In this document: positions 31,837 to 40,940 of the stretch, piece after piece
Position numbering within the stretch: position 1 is the stretch's first letter
Layout: every line of letters begins with the position of its first letter
Assembly (NCBI RefSeq): GCF_012103215.1
Contig: NZ_JAAVNE010000038.1
Span: 1 to 54,985, forward strand
DNA from: Falsiroseomonas selenitidurans
GTDB taxonomy: Bacteria > Pseudomonadota > Alphaproteobacteria > Acetobacterales > Acetobacteraceae
Length of the DNA: 54,985 bases
Direction of reading: 5' to 3'
The notes under the pieces: generated by a model
What the model was told of the DNA's origin: nothing
Databases searched by the model: none
Seen by the model: only the letters and a program-made list of their open reading frames with translations
Position numbers and translations under genes: made by a program

Positions 31837-33051
31837 GGCGATCGCGACCGCGCCGACCAGCACGGCCGCGACGCACATCAGGAACCCCGCGCCATAGCCG
31901 CCGGTCACGCCGATCAGCACGGAAAAGGCCGGCGGCGCCACCAGCATCGTGATGCCGAAGGCGAAAGACAGGGCGGCGGTGGCGCCGCCGACCTGGCCGG
32001 GCGGGGCCAGCCGCGCGGCCTCGGCCAGCATCACGCCGTTCCAGCCGACCGCCGTGGCGCCCATCAGGATGCCGGCGCCCGCCACCAGCGCCCCCGGCCA
32101 GTCCGGCCCGGCGAGCGCCAGCGCCAGCCCGGCCGCCGCCGCGCCCAGGCCGCAGGCGACCATCACGCGGGAAGCGCCAAGCCGGTCCGCCAGCAGCGCC
32201 CAGCCGATGCGGCCCACCACGCCCGCCGCCTGCGCCAGCGCCAGCCGCAACCCGGCCTCGGCCAGGGGGGTGCCCAGCGAGGCCACCTGGAAGGCCACGA
32301 AGAAGGTGGAGAAGCAGAACTGCGCAATGCCATAGCCGCAGGCCATCACCGTCAGCCGCGCCAGCGCCCCATTGCTGCGCAGCATTCCCACATTGGCCGC
32401 CGATTCGCGCAGCACCGCCAGCAGCCCCGCCCCGGCACCGGGCCGGTCGCGCTCCGTATCCAGCCCGGCACGCAGTGGCTGGATGGCGATCGCCACCAGG
32501 AAGGCGATGCTCGCCATGGCCAGGATGCTGACCCGCCAGCCCGCCAGCAGGGCGAGGGCCGGCGCCAGGGCGGCGACGAACATCGCCCCCAGCGGCACGC
32601 CCGCCTGCTTCAGGCTGAACACCAGCGCCCGGCGCCGCGCCGGGGTATGGGCGGCGATCAGGTGGCTGCCGCCCGGCGTCACCGGCCCATGCCCCATGCC
32701 GGCCACCAGGGCGGAGGCCACCAGCGCCACCGGGTGGCCGAAGGCCGCCAGGGCGATGCCGCAGCCCACCGTCACCATCGCCACCTGCAGCATGCGCACG
32801 CCACCCCAGCGGCGGATCAGCGGGCCGGTCAGCGGCCCGGTCACCAGCGCGCCGGCATAGACCAGCGCGGTGTGCAGCCCGGCCAGGCTGGCCGGCACGC
32901 CGGTTTCCGCCGCCATGGCGGGCGCCAGCACGGGAACCGTCAGGAAGGCGCCCATCCCGGCCAGGTGCGCCGCCATGAGGGCCAGCATGATGAGCGGGAG
33001 GGAGGGGGAGGGCTGGATCACCACCGCATCCTCCGCCCGGATGCGCTGCAC
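31822..33051 (-). CDS. Major facilitator superfamily transporter (YbfB/CynX-like layout)
   Basis: A 409-residue protein with about 12 helices. Helix 1 begins LIMLALMAAHLAGMGAF; MFS loops include TGPLIRRWGGVRMLQ and ADRLGASRVMVACGLG; helix ends such as GAGILMGATAVGWNGVMLAE resemble the CynX/YbfB group of drug or anion exporters. The substrate is unknown. The GTG at 33051 has GGGGGA upstream; a GTG at 33024 behind a strong GGAGG is equally good and loses nine residues. The last codons (GARR) and the stop lie inside a 24-bp tandem repeat, so slippage there would alter the C-terminus or nothing at all. Confidence 0.83.
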   Translation of the reverse strand: MQRIRAEDAVVIQPSPSLPLIMLALMAAHLAGMGAFLTVPVLAPAMAAETGVPASLAGLHTALVYAGALVTGPLTGPLIRRWGGVRMLQVAMVTVGCGIALAAFGHPVALVASALVAGMGHGPVTPGGSHLIAAHTPARRRALVFSLKQAGVPLGAMFVAALAPALALLAGWRVSILAMASIAFLVAIAIQPLRAGLDTERDRPGAGAGLLAVLRESAANVGMLRSNGALARLTVMACGYGIAQFCFSTFFVAFQVASLGTPLAEAGLRLALAQAAGVVGRIGWALLADRLGASRVMVACGLGAAAAGLALALAGPDWPGALVAGAGILMGATAVGWNGVMLAEAARLAPPGQVGGATAALSFAFGITMLVAPPAFSVLIGVTGGYGAGFLMCVAAVLVGAVAIAGARR

Positions 33052-33155
33052 CGCAACATCCCCCGGTCACGCCGGAGGCATCCGCGCCGGCCCGTGTGCA
33101 ACGGCGGCAGGTTCAAGGGTTGACCCGGTGCGGAGGACACGGTTCTACCCAGGGC

Positions 33156-35495
33156 ATGCGCGCATTCCTCCGTCTCCTGCCGCTTCTTGGCCTGCTGCTG
33201 GCCGCACCGGCCCTTGGCCAGTCCCCCGCCACCACGCCCGCCCAGGCAAGCCCCGGCCCGGCTGCGGCGGCGGATCTGGAACGGCTGCTGGCGACGCTGC
33301 GCGACGACGCCGCGCGCGCCGCCCTGCTGCGCAACCTGGAGGCGCTGGTCGCCGCCCAGCGCGGCACCGCCCCCCCGACCGGGCCGGCGGCCGGCGCGCC
33401 CGCCGCAACGGCCCCCACCGCCGCGGCCGCCACCCCGGCCGCCCCCGCCCCGGCGGCGGAGCCCGCCCTGCTGGCGCCGAACACGCTCGGCGCGCAGTTG
33501 CTCATGGGTGCTTCCCAGCGCCTGCAGGGCATCTCGGAAAGCCTGGTGGCGGCGGCGGAAGCGGCGACGGACCTGCCCTCGCTGGCGCGCTGGGCGTCCG
33601 ACTTCGCGCGCGACCCGGTGACGCAGACGCGGGTCGTCGATGCCGCCTGGAAGCTGGCGCTGCTGTTCAGCGCCGGGCTGCTGGCGGAGATGCTGGCCCG
33701 CCGCCTGCTGCGCCGCTTCTCCGACCGGCTGGACCGCATGGCGCCGCAGGATGGCGATGCCTGGACGCGGATGCGCCGCGTGCCGCTGGTGGTGGGCCGT
33801 TTCCTGCTGGACCTGGTGCCGCTGGCCGCCTTCGCCGTCATTTCCTACGGCATGATCGGCGCCGTGCGGCCGCTGCCCACCACCGAGCTGGTGCTGCTGA
33901 CGGCGAACAACGCCTACATCGCGCTGCGCGTGGTGATGGCGATCTCCCGCATGGTGTTCTCCCCGGCCTCCGCCCATCTGCGCCTCGTGCCCTGCCTGGA
34001 CGAGACGGCGGCCTATGTCACCATCTGGGTCCGGCGCATCGCCGCCGTCGGCATCCTCGGCTATGCGGTGGCGGAAGCCGGTCTGCTGTTCGGCCTGCCC
34101 TGGGCCGCCTATGACGCCATCCTGCGGTTTTCCGCGCTGGTCGTCTCGCTGCTGCTGATCATCGTCATCCTGCAGAACCGCCAGGCCATGGCGGATCTGC
34201 TGCGCGCGCCCGACCTGAAGGCGGGGGAGCAGCCGGACCGCATGCGCCGGACGCTGCGCAGCCTGCGCAACCGCATCGCCGACCTCTGGCACCTGCTGGC
34301 CATCCTGTGGCTGATGGCATTGTGGGGGGTCTGGGCGCTGGAGGTGCGCGACGGCTTCGAGCGCCTGATGCGCGTCTCGCTCGCCACGCTGCTGATCCTG
34401 GGCCTGGCCAAGCTGGTGGACGAGCTGCTGCGCCGTGCCATCTCCGGCGGCTTCCGGATCGGGCCGGACATGGCGCGCCGCTACCCGGGGCTGGAGGCGC
34501 GGGCCAACCGCTACCTGCCGGTGCTGAAGGGCATCGTCAGCGCGCTGGTGATGGTGATCGCCCTGCTGTTCCTGCTGGAAACCTGGGGGATGGAGGCCTT
34601 CGCCTGGTTCCGTCGCGGCCAGCTCGGCGCCATGCTGCTCTCCTCCCTCGTCTCCGTCGGGCTGACCCTGGTGGTCGCGCTGACGGTGTGGGAGGTGGCG
34701 AACGCCGCCATCGCCCGCTACCTGGCGCGGCTGTCGCGCGATGCGCAGGCGGCGCGCAGCGCCCGGGTGCGCACCCTGCTGCCGATGCTGCGCACCATCC
34801 TCTCCGGCGCCATCATCGTCTTCGTGGCGCTGAACGTTCTGACCGAGATCGGCGTCAACGTCGCGCCCCTGATCGCCGGCGCCGGCGTCATCGGCCTGGC
34901 CATCGGCTTCGGCTCCCAGACCCTGGTGCGGGACGTCATCACCGGCATCTTCCTGCTCTTCGAGGATGCCGTCGCGGTGGGCGACGTGGTGGCGGTGGGC
35001 GGGCTTTCCGGCGTGGTGGAACAGCTTTCCATCCGCTCCATCCGCCTGCGCGCGCTGGATGGCAGCATCCACATCGTGCCGTTCAGCGCGGTGACGACGG
35101 TGACCAACATGACCCGCGACTTCTCCATGGCGGTGCTCGACGTCTCCGTCGCCTATGGCGAGGACACCGACCGCGTGGTGGGCGTGATGAAGGAGGTTGC
35201 GGCGGAAATCCGGTCCGATCCGAAATTCGCGCCGCTGGTGCGGGACGAGCTGGAGGTGATGGGCGTGGAGCGGCTGGCGGATTCCGGCGTGGTGATCCGC
35301 GCCCGCATCAAGGGCGAGCCGATGGCGCGCTGGAGCCTGAGCCGCGAATTCAACCGCCGCATCAAGCAGCGCTTCGACAAGCTGGGCATCGAGATCCCCT
35401 ACCCGCACCAGAAGCTGGTCTTCGAGCGCACCGAGGGGCGCGGCGGGGCGGAGGACTTCCCTCCGCTGGCCGAAGGCGCTAAGCCTGGGACGTGA
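33156..35495 (+). CDS. Large mechanosensitive channel (MscS/MscK-like)
   Basis: A 779-residue protein with a signal peptide (MRAFLRLLPLLGLLLAAPALG), a periplasmic Ala/Pro-rich and helical region (to about residue 165), several membrane helices (about 167-560) and the conserved MscS core. The pore helix and following segment read AGAGVIGLAIGFGSQTLVRD, then VITGIFLLFED, VGDVVAVGGLSGVVEQLSIR and HIVPFSAVTTVTN. The cytoplasmic cage domain ends in a family-typical LGIEIPYPHQKLVFER. Such channels release solutes under osmotic downshock. It is longer than MscS (about 286 aa) and belongs to the YbiO/YbdG-like size class. Confidence 0.93.
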   Translation: MRAFLRLLPLLGLLLAAPALGQSPATTPAQASPGPAAAADLERLLATLRDDAARAALLRNLEALVAAQRGTAPPTGPAAGAPAATAPTAAAATPAAPAPAAEPALLAPNTLGAQLLMGASQRLQGISESLVAAAEAATDLPSLARWASDFARDPVTQTRVVDAAWKLALLFSAGLLAEMLARRLLRRFSDRLDRMAPQDGDAWTRMRRVPLVVGRFLLDLVPLAAFAVISYGMIGAVRPLPTTELVLLTANNAYIALRVVMAISRMVFSPASAHLRLVPCLDETAAYVTIWVRRIAAVGILGYAVAEAGLLFGLPWAAYDAILRFSALVVSLLLIIVILQNRQAMADLLRAPDLKAGEQPDRMRRTLRSLRNRIADLWHLLAILWLMALWGVWALEVRDGFERLMRVSLATLLILGLAKLVDELLRRAISGGFRIGPDMARRYPGLEARANRYLPVLKGIVSALVMVIALLFLLETWGMEAFAWFRRGQLGAMLLSSLVSVGLTLVVALTVWEVANAAIARYLARLSRDAQAARSARVRTLLPMLRTILSGAIIVFVALNVLTEIGVNVAPLIAGAGVIGLAIGFGSQTLVRDVITGIFLLFEDAVAVGDVVAVGGLSGVVEQLSIRSIRLRALDGSIHIVPFSAVTTVTNMTRDFSMAVLDVSVAYGEDTDRVVGVMKEVAAEIRSDPKFAPLVRDELEVMGVERLADSGVVIRARIKGEPMARWSLSREFNRRIKQRFDKLGIEIPYPHQKLVFERTEGRGGAEDFPPLAEGAKPGT

Positions 35496-35627
35496 CGACC
35501 TTCCGGATCCTCACGGGCCGAATTACCGGCCCGGCCGCCTGACCCGATCCCCCCATGCCGGGGGAAGGGTGCCTGTGCGGCCGGGTGCCTTGACGGTTCT
35601 TCGCCACCCGATCCGGAGCTTCCCCCG

Positions 35628-35927
35628 ATGGCCTTCTACGATCCCGAGCCGCTCTGCGCGGCGCGCTTCACCGTCACCGCCGACGCCTTCCCAGGCCTGC
35701 TGCCCCGGCTGCTGGAACCCTTCGCCAAGCGCGACCTGATCCCCGACCTGGTGCGCGCGACGCGCGAGGGCGATGCGATGCGCGCGGAGGTGGCGCTGCA
35801 CGCCATGCCGCTGTGCATGGTGCACCTGGTGGCGGGCAATCTCGGCCAGATCGTCGGCGTGCGGCGGGTGGAGGCGATGGAGGGAAGGGTGGTGCGCAAG
35901 GGGCTGGAACTGGCCACGGCGGCGTGA
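35628..35927 (+). CDS. Small ACT-like hypothetical protein (99 aa)
   Basis: A 99-residue soluble protein. ARFTVTADAFPGLLPRLLEP followed by FAKRDLIPDLVRATREGDAM and HAMPLCMVHLVAGNLGQIVG matches the beta-alpha-beta-beta-alpha-beta spacing of an ACT-like domain, as in the regulatory subunit of acetolactate synthase. No partner enzyme lies nearby, and conserved ligand residues cannot be judged by eye. It sits after a GC-rich hairpin-containing spacer at 35500-35580. Function unknown. Confidence 0.7.
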   Translation: MAFYDPEPLCAARFTVTADAFPGLLPRLLEPFAKRDLIPDLVRATREGDAMRAEVALHAMPLCMVHLVAGNLGQIVGVRRVEAMEGRVVRKGLELATAA

Positions 35928-35992
35928 CCGAACGGGGCGATTGCAGCCGGCCGATTGAACCCGGGCCTGGCTGAAACGATATGGAGGGAACC

Positions 35993-36235
35993 ATGATGTA
36001 CCTCCTCGCCCTGCTGTTCCCGCCGCTGGCCATCCTGTTCTCCGGCCGGCCCTTCCAGGCCGTGTTCAACGGCATCCTCTGGGTCGGCGGCCTGACCTTC
36101 ATCCTGCTGCCCTTCGTCGCCGGCCAGGCCGCCTGGGGCATCGCCGTGATCTGGGCGCTCGCCGTGGTGCACGGCCGCCGCAGCGAGGAGCGCGACCGCC
36201 GCCTGGTCGAGGAAGCGGTGCGCCGGCGGGGGTAG
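35993..36235 (+). CDS. Pmp3/YqaE-like small membrane protein
   Basis: About 80 residues beginning MMYLLALLFPPLAILFSGRP, a close match to the start of YqaE/Pmp3 proteins, then QAVFNGILWVGGLTFIL and a second membrane pair. The charged tail (RRSEERDRRLVEEAVRR) is longer than in the classical 52-residue protein. Family members affect membrane potential and salt tolerance. GGAGGGAACC lies directly before the ATG at 35993, which I prefer to the ATG at 35981. Confidence 0.8.
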   Translation: MMYLLALLFPPLAILFSGRPFQAVFNGILWVGGLTFILLPFVAGQAAWGIAVIWALAVVHGRRSEERDRRLVEEAVRRRG

Positions 36236-36242
36236 CCTCCCG

Positions 36243-38468
36243 CTACATGAACCCCACCGGGTCCACATCCACCTGGACCCGCACGGAAGGCGGCAGCGTC
36301 ACCCGCGCCAGCCAGTCGCGGATCAGCGGCTGAACCGGCACCTCCTTCCGCGCCTTCAGCAGCAGCCGCCGGCGGTGGCGGCCGCGCAGCAGGGCCAGCG
36401 GGGCGGGGGCCGGGCCCAGCACCTCCACGCCTTCGGCGCGTGGCGCGGCCAGGCCCAGGTCGCGGGCGGCGCGGTCGGCCTCCCGCTCATCCTCCGAACT
36501 CACCACCAGCGCCGCCAGTCGGCCGAAGGGCGGCCAGTGGCCGGGGCGCCGGCCGGCGGCCTCGGCGGCCATGAAGGCCTCCAGGTCGCCGGAGACCAGC
36601 GCCTGCATCACCGGATGGTCCGGGTTGAAGGTCTGCAGCAGCACCAGGCCAGGCGCCTCCGCCCGCCCGGCGCGGCCGGCCACCTGGTGCAGCACCTGCA
36701 GCGTGCGTTCCGCCGCCCGCAGGTCGCCACCCGCCAGGCCGAGGTCCGCATCCACCACCCCCACCAGCGTCAGCCCGGGGAAATGCCAGCCCTTGGCGAC
36801 GATCTGCGTGCCGATGATGAGGTCCACCTGCCGGTCCGAGATCATCGCCGCCGCCGCCGCGGCCGCCGCCGGGCCGGGGATGGTGTCGCTGGCCATGACG
36901 ATGCGCCTGGCGTCGGGGAACAGCAGCGTGGCTTCCTCCACCACCCGTTCCACGCCCGGCCCCACCGGCGTCAGCGTGCCGGGTGCCTGGCATTCCGGGC
37001 AGGTGGGGGGGATCGGCTCGGCATGGCCGCAATGGTGGCATTGCAGGCGCTTCTGGGCGCGGTGCTCCACCAGCCAGGCGGTGCAGTTCGGGCAGCGCAT
37101 GCGGTGGCCGCAGGCGCGGCACAGCGTGAGCGGCGCATAGCCGCGGCGGTTGAGGAACAGCATCGCCTGTTCCCCCCGCGCCAGCGTCTGCCCGATCGCC
37201 GCCACCAGCGGCGGCGCCAGGAACCGCCCGCGCTCGGGCGGCGACTTCCGCAAATCCAGCGCCTGCACCCGCGCCATGCCGGCCGCCCCGTGGCGTTCCG
37301 GCAGGTCCAGATGCCGGTAGCGGCCGGATTCCACGTTGTTCAGCGTCTCCAGCGAGGGCGTGGCGGACACCAGCACGATGCTGGCCTGCGCCAGACGGGC
37401 GCGCACCACCGCCATGTCGCGGGCGTGATAGACCACGCCTTCCTCCTGCTTGAAGGCGGTCTCGTGTTCCTCGTCCACCACCACCAGGCCGAGGTCGGGG
37501 AAGGGCAGGAACAGGGCGGAGCGGGCGCCGACCAGCACCGGCACCTCGCCCTCCGCCACTGCCCGCCAGGTTTTTGCCCGCGTCTTCGCGCCAAGTTCCG
37601 AATGCCACAGGGCGGGGTCAACGCCGAAGCGGCGGCGGAATCGTTCCAGCCATTGCGCGGACAGCGCGATCTCCGGCAGCAGCACCAGCGCCTGGCGGCC
37701 CTGTGCCAGGCACTCCGCCACGGCATCCAGGTAGACCTCCGTCTTGCCGGAGCCGGTGACGCCGGTCAGCAGGGTGACGGAAAAATCCCGCGCCGCCACC
37801 TGCGCCCGCAGCGCCGCCACCGCCGCCGCCTGTTCCGCCCCCAGCGCGGGTCCGGGCAGGGAAAGGTCGGGCGGGGCGAAGGCCGGGCCGCGTGGCAGCA
37901 GCGCCGGCAGCAGCAGCCCGGCATCGGCCATGCCGCGGAGGACGGCGGGCGAGACGCCGGCTTCCTGCGCCAGTTCGGCCCCCGCCCGCACCTGGCCGGC
38001 GGCCAGGGCCGCCAGCACGCGCGCCCGGCCGGGGGTGAGGCGGGCGGGCGGTGGCCCCGGGGCGGCCTGCCAGCCGGCATGCGCGGCCGGCGGTTCCAGC
38101 CCGCCGGGGCTGCTCATCGCCATGCGCAGCACCGCGCCGGGCGGGCTGAGTGTATAGGCGGCGACCCAGGCGATGAATCGGCGCAGGGTTTCGGTCATCG
38201 GCGGCGCGTCCAGCACCTGTTGCACGTCGCGCAGCCGGGAAGCCGGCAGCGCCGCATCCGTCGCCCCGTCCCAGGCCACGCCCACCAGCTGCCGCCCGCC
38301 CAGCGGCACCACCACGAAATCGCCCGGCGCCACCTGCAACCCCGGCGGGATGCCGTAGTCATAGGCGCCCGCGGCCAGGGGCAGGGGCAGCAGCACACGG
38401 ATTCGTGGCCTGGAAGCCACGCCCGGCAGTTGGTTCGGTGGCGACGACTTCCACCCGGGCGGGTGCAT
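36243..38468 (-). CDS. priA: Primosomal replication restart helicase PriA
   Basis: A full-length 741-residue PriA. The N-terminal DNA-binding domain (RIRVLLPLPLAAGAYDYGIP) is followed by a superfamily 2 helicase with Walker A LTGVTGSGKTEVYLDAVAEC, Walker B VVVDEEHETAF, and SATPSLETL. Eight zinc cysteines lie in CRACGHRMRCPNC and CHHCGHAEPIPPTCPEC. The C-terminal helicase domain contains IIGTQIVAKGWHFPGLTLVG and HQVAGRAGRA. It restarts stalled replication forks. It is divergent from the transaldolase gene across a short, relatively AT-rich promoter gap (38469-38568). Confidence 0.97.
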   Translation of the reverse strand: MHPPGWKSSPPNQLPGVASRPRIRVLLPLPLAAGAYDYGIPPGLQVAPGDFVVVPLGGRQLVGVAWDGATDAALPASRLRDVQQVLDAPPMTETLRRFIAWVAAYTLSPPGAVLRMAMSSPGGLEPPAAHAGWQAAPGPPPARLTPGRARVLAALAAGQVRAGAELAQEAGVSPAVLRGMADAGLLLPALLPRGPAFAPPDLSLPGPALGAEQAAAVAALRAQVAARDFSVTLLTGVTGSGKTEVYLDAVAECLAQGRQALVLLPEIALSAQWLERFRRRFGVDPALWHSELGAKTRAKTWRAVAEGEVPVLVGARSALFLPFPDLGLVVVDEEHETAFKQEEGVVYHARDMAVVRARLAQASIVLVSATPSLETLNNVESGRYRHLDLPERHGAAGMARVQALDLRKSPPERGRFLAPPLVAAIGQTLARGEQAMLFLNRRGYAPLTLCRACGHRMRCPNCTAWLVEHRAQKRLQCHHCGHAEPIPPTCPECQAPGTLTPVGPGVERVVEEATLLFPDARRIVMASDTIPGPAAAAAAAAMISDRQVDLIIGTQIVAKGWHFPGLTLVGVVDADLGLAGGDLRAAERTLQVLHQVAGRAGRAEAPGLVLLQTFNPDHPVMQALVSGDLEAFMAAEAAGRRPGHWPPFGRLAALVVSSEDEREADRAARDLGLAAPRAEGVEVLGPAPAPLALLRGRHRRRLLLKARKEVPVQPLIRDWLARVTLPPSVRVQVDVDPVGFM

Positions 38469-38568
38469 GCTCTATGCTCCGAGACGAACGAAACCGAAAC
38501 AAGTTTACGCGGGACGCAGCGCGCCACCCTTACCACCGCGCCTGCCGCACCCGAGGGAATTGAGGCCG

Positions 38569-39225
38569 ATGAAATTCTTCGTGGACACCGCCGATGTGGC
38601 AGAGATCCGGTCCCTGGCCGAAACCGGTCTGGTTGATGGTGTCACCACCAACCCCAGCCTGATCGCGAAATCCGGGCGCAAGATGGCGGATGTGATCGCC
38701 GAGATCTGCGCCCTGACCTCGGGGCCGGTGAGCGCGGAGGTCACCGCCACCGATTTCGCGGGCATGCTGGCCGAGGGCAAGTACCTGCGCGACATCGCCG
38801 CCAACGTCGCCGTGAAGGTGCCGCTGACGGAAGCCGGGCTGCGCACCTGCCGCGCCCTGGCGAATGAGGGCACGCCGGTCAATGTCACGCTCTGCTTCTC
38901 CGCCGCCCAGGCGCTGCTGGCGGCCAAGGCGGGGGCGGCCTTCATCTCCCCCTTCGTCGGCCGGCTGGACGACATCGCCACCGACGGCATGGGGCTGATC
39001 GCGGACATCGTGCAGATCTACCGCAACTACCCGGCGCTGAAGACGGAGGTGCTGGTGGCCTCCGTCCGGCATCCGATCCACCTGGTTGAATCCGCCAAGC
39101 TCGGCGCGCATGTGGCGACGCTGCCGCCGGCGGTGATCCGCCAGCTGCTGAAGCACCCGCTGACCGATAGCGGCCTTGCCGCCTTCCTCGCCGACTGGGC
39201 CAAGACGGGGCAAAGCATCCTGTGA
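38569..39225 (+). CDS. Transaldolase / fructose-6-phosphate aldolase family protein
   Basis: A 218-residue short-form transaldolase. It begins MKFFVDTADVAEIRSLAETG, has DGVTTNPSLIAKSGR (phosphate site), the Schiff-base lysine in AVKVPLTEAGL (K83), NVTLCFSAAQALLAAKAGA and SPFVGRLDDI. The size matches TalC/FSA-type enzymes of alphaproteobacteria, which act in the pentose phosphate pathway. It overlaps the DUF484 gene by four bases (GTGA), so tal, DUF484 and xerC form one transcript. Confidence 0.95.
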   Translation: MKFFVDTADVAEIRSLAETGLVDGVTTNPSLIAKSGRKMADVIAEICALTSGPVSAEVTATDFAGMLAEGKYLRDIAANVAVKVPLTEAGLRTCRALANEGTPVNVTLCFSAAQALLAAKAGAAFISPFVGRLDDIATDGMGLIADIVQIYRNYPALKTEVLVASVRHPIHLVESAKLGAHVATLPPAVIRQLLKHPLTDSGLAAFLADWAKTGQSIL

Positions 39226-39929
39226 GACGCAGCGCCGCCTCCATCCCCGGCCCGGCTGCAGATCCGATGGCCGCGGAGGTCGCGGCGTATCTGCTTGAGA
39301 ATCCCGATTTCCTGGCGCGTCGGCCGGAGATCTATCGCGCCCTGGCCCCGCCACGGCGGGTGCATGGGGAAAACCTGGCGGACCACATGGTCGCCATGGT
39401 CGCCGCCGAGCGCGCCAGGACCAGGGCGCTGGAGGCGGAGGTGCAGGCGGCGATCGACGATGGCCGCGCCGGCGCCACGCTGGTGATGCGGGTGCGGCTG
39501 GCCGTGCTGGCCCTGATGCGCTCGCGCGACGTGGTGGAAACCGTCACCCAGGAATGGCCGGCGCTGCTGCGGGTGGAAAGCTGCGCCCTGCTGGCGGAGC
39601 CGGCGCCCGCCAGCGGCGGGCCGCAGACCGCGCTGGCTTTCGGCTTCCGCCGCGCCGGCATCCTGCCGCTGCCCGTCGGCTCTGTCACCCGCCTGGTCGG
39701 CCGCGGCCGGGACGCCCGGGTGCGGGCGGAGGTGACGGAGGCGGCGTTGCTGCATGCGGAAGCGGCGGCGCTGGTGACGCGCGATGCGCTGGTGCGGGTG
39801 CCCCTGTGGTGCGGCACGCCCTGCCTGCTGGCGCTGGGGGCGCGGGAAGCCGCGGCCCTGCCGATCCGCCAGGCCGCCACCACCCTGGCCTTCCTCGGCC
39901 GCGCCGTGGCCGCCGCGCTGACGCGCTGA
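39222..39929 (+). CDS. DUF484 family protein
   Basis: A 235-residue protein starting at a GTG that overlaps the transaldolase stop codon. EVAAYLLENPDFLARRPEIY is the DUF484 signature, followed by a helical stretch with AAERARTRALEAEVQAAIDD and a GAF-like second half (LMRSRDVVETVTQEWPALLR, VRVPLWCGTPCLLALGA). DUF484 genes lie directly before xerC in many proteobacteria, as here, with a single base between them. A role in chromosome dimer resolution or its control is likely by context only. Confidence 0.93.
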   Translation: MRRSAASIPGPAADPMAAEVAAYLLENPDFLARRPEIYRALAPPRRVHGENLADHMVAMVAAERARTRALEAEVQAAIDDGRAGATLVMRVRLAVLALMRSRDVVETVTQEWPALLRVESCALLAEPAPASGGPQTALAFGFRRAGILPLPVGSVTRLVGRGRDARVRAEVTEAALLHAEAAALVTRDALVRVPLWCGTPCLLALGAREAAALPIRQAATTLAFLGRAVAAALTR

Positions 39930-39930
39930 G

Positions 39931-40863
39931 ATGACGGCCAGCGAGGCCCTGGCGGATTGGCTGGCGATGCTGGCCGGTGAACGCCGGTCCAGCCCGCACA
40001 CGCTGGAGGCCTATGGCGCCGATCTGGCGCTGTTTCTCGGCTTCCTGACGCGGCATCTGGGTGAGGCGCCGGACCTGGACGCGCTGGGCGCGCTGCGGCC
40101 GGCGGATCTGCGCGCCTTCCTGGCGCAGCGCGCGGCGGAAGGCGACGGCAATGCGACGCGGGCGCGGCGGCTGGCCGCCCTGCGCAGCTTCCTGCGCCAC
40201 CTGGCGCGCCGGCATGGGCTTCCGGTGGACATGCTGGCCGGGCTGCGCGGCCCGCGGGCGCCGAAGCCGGTGCCCCGCGCGCTGACGGTGGCCGAGGCGA
40301 GGGAGGTCGCCTCCGGGATCGGCGCGGTGCACGACCCCGACCGGGCGGAGCAGCCGCGGATGCAGGCGGCGCGCGACGTGGCGCTGTTCACCCTGCTGTA
40401 TGGCTGCGGCCTGCGTATCGCGGAGGCGCTGGCGCTGGATGTGCGCGACGCGCCACGCCCGGGCGGGGAGGGGGCGCTGCGGGTGGTGGGCAAGGGCTCG
40501 AAGCAGCGGCTGGTGCCGGTGCTGCCGGCGGTGCGCCAGGCGATGGGCGCCTGGCTTACGGAACACCCGGACCCGCAGCCGGACTCGCCCCTGTTCCTGG
40601 GCGCCCGCGGCGGGCGGCTGGACCCGGCGGTGGCGCAGCGCTCGGTGCGGCACTGGCGGCGGCTGGCCGGCCTGCCGGAACACGCGACACCGCACGCGCT
40701 GCGGCATTCCTTCGCCACGCATCTGCTGGGCGCCGGTGGCGACCTGCGGGCGATCCAGGACCTGCTCGGCCATGCCAGCCTGTCCACCACGCAGCGCTAT
40801 ACGCGGGTGGAGGCGGGGGCGCTGCTGGAGACATGGCGTCGCGCGCATCCGCGCGCGGATTGA
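39931..40863 (+). CDS. xerC: Tyrosine recombinase XerC
   Basis: A 310-residue site-specific recombinase. The N-terminal SAM-like core-binding domain (LADWLAMLAGERRSSPHTLE) is followed by the catalytic domain with all six residues: R162 (CGLRIAEAL), K188 (VVGKGSKQR), H255 and R258 (HALRHSFATH), H281 (LLGHASLSTT) and the nucleophile Y290 (QRYTRV). With XerD it resolves chromosome dimers at dif. The last codons and the stop (HPRAD*) form the first unit of a 25-bp tandem repeat, an odd ending; the usual C-terminal tail after YTRV is a little short. Confidence 0.94.
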   Translation: MTASEALADWLAMLAGERRSSPHTLEAYGADLALFLGFLTRHLGEAPDLDALGALRPADLRAFLAQRAAEGDGNATRARRLAALRSFLRHLARRHGLPVDMLAGLRGPRAPKPVPRALTVAEAREVASGIGAVHDPDRAEQPRMQAARDVALFTLLYGCGLRIAEALALDVRDAPRPGGEGALRVVGKGSKQRLVPVLPAVRQAMGAWLTEHPDPQPDSPLFLGARGGRLDPAVAQRSVRHWRRLAGLPEHATPHALRHSFATHLLGAGGDLRAIQDLLGHASLSTTQRYTRVEAGALLETWRRAHPRAD

Positions 40864-40940
40864 GGGCGCGCATCCGCGCGCGGATTGAGGGCGCGCATCC
40901 GCGCGCGGATTGAGGGCGCGCATCCGCGCGCGGATTGAGA
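40841..40940. repeat. 25-bp tandem repeat, four copies, first copy holds the xerC stop codon
   Basis: Units GCGCGCATCCGCGCGCGGAT-TGAGG start at 40841, 40866, 40891 and 40916 and are identical except for the last base of copy four (A for G). Each contains the perfect 14-bp palindrome ATCCGCGCGCGGAT. Copy one encodes the last codons and TGA of xerC. Since 25 is not a multiple of three, later copies are read in different frames. There are no spacers, so this is not a CRISPR array. Confidence 0.95.

Noticed and set aside
33018..35408. Long minus-strand frame opposite the mechanosensitive channel gene
   Set aside because: Shadow of the MscS-type gene; no recognisable motif and abnormal composition.
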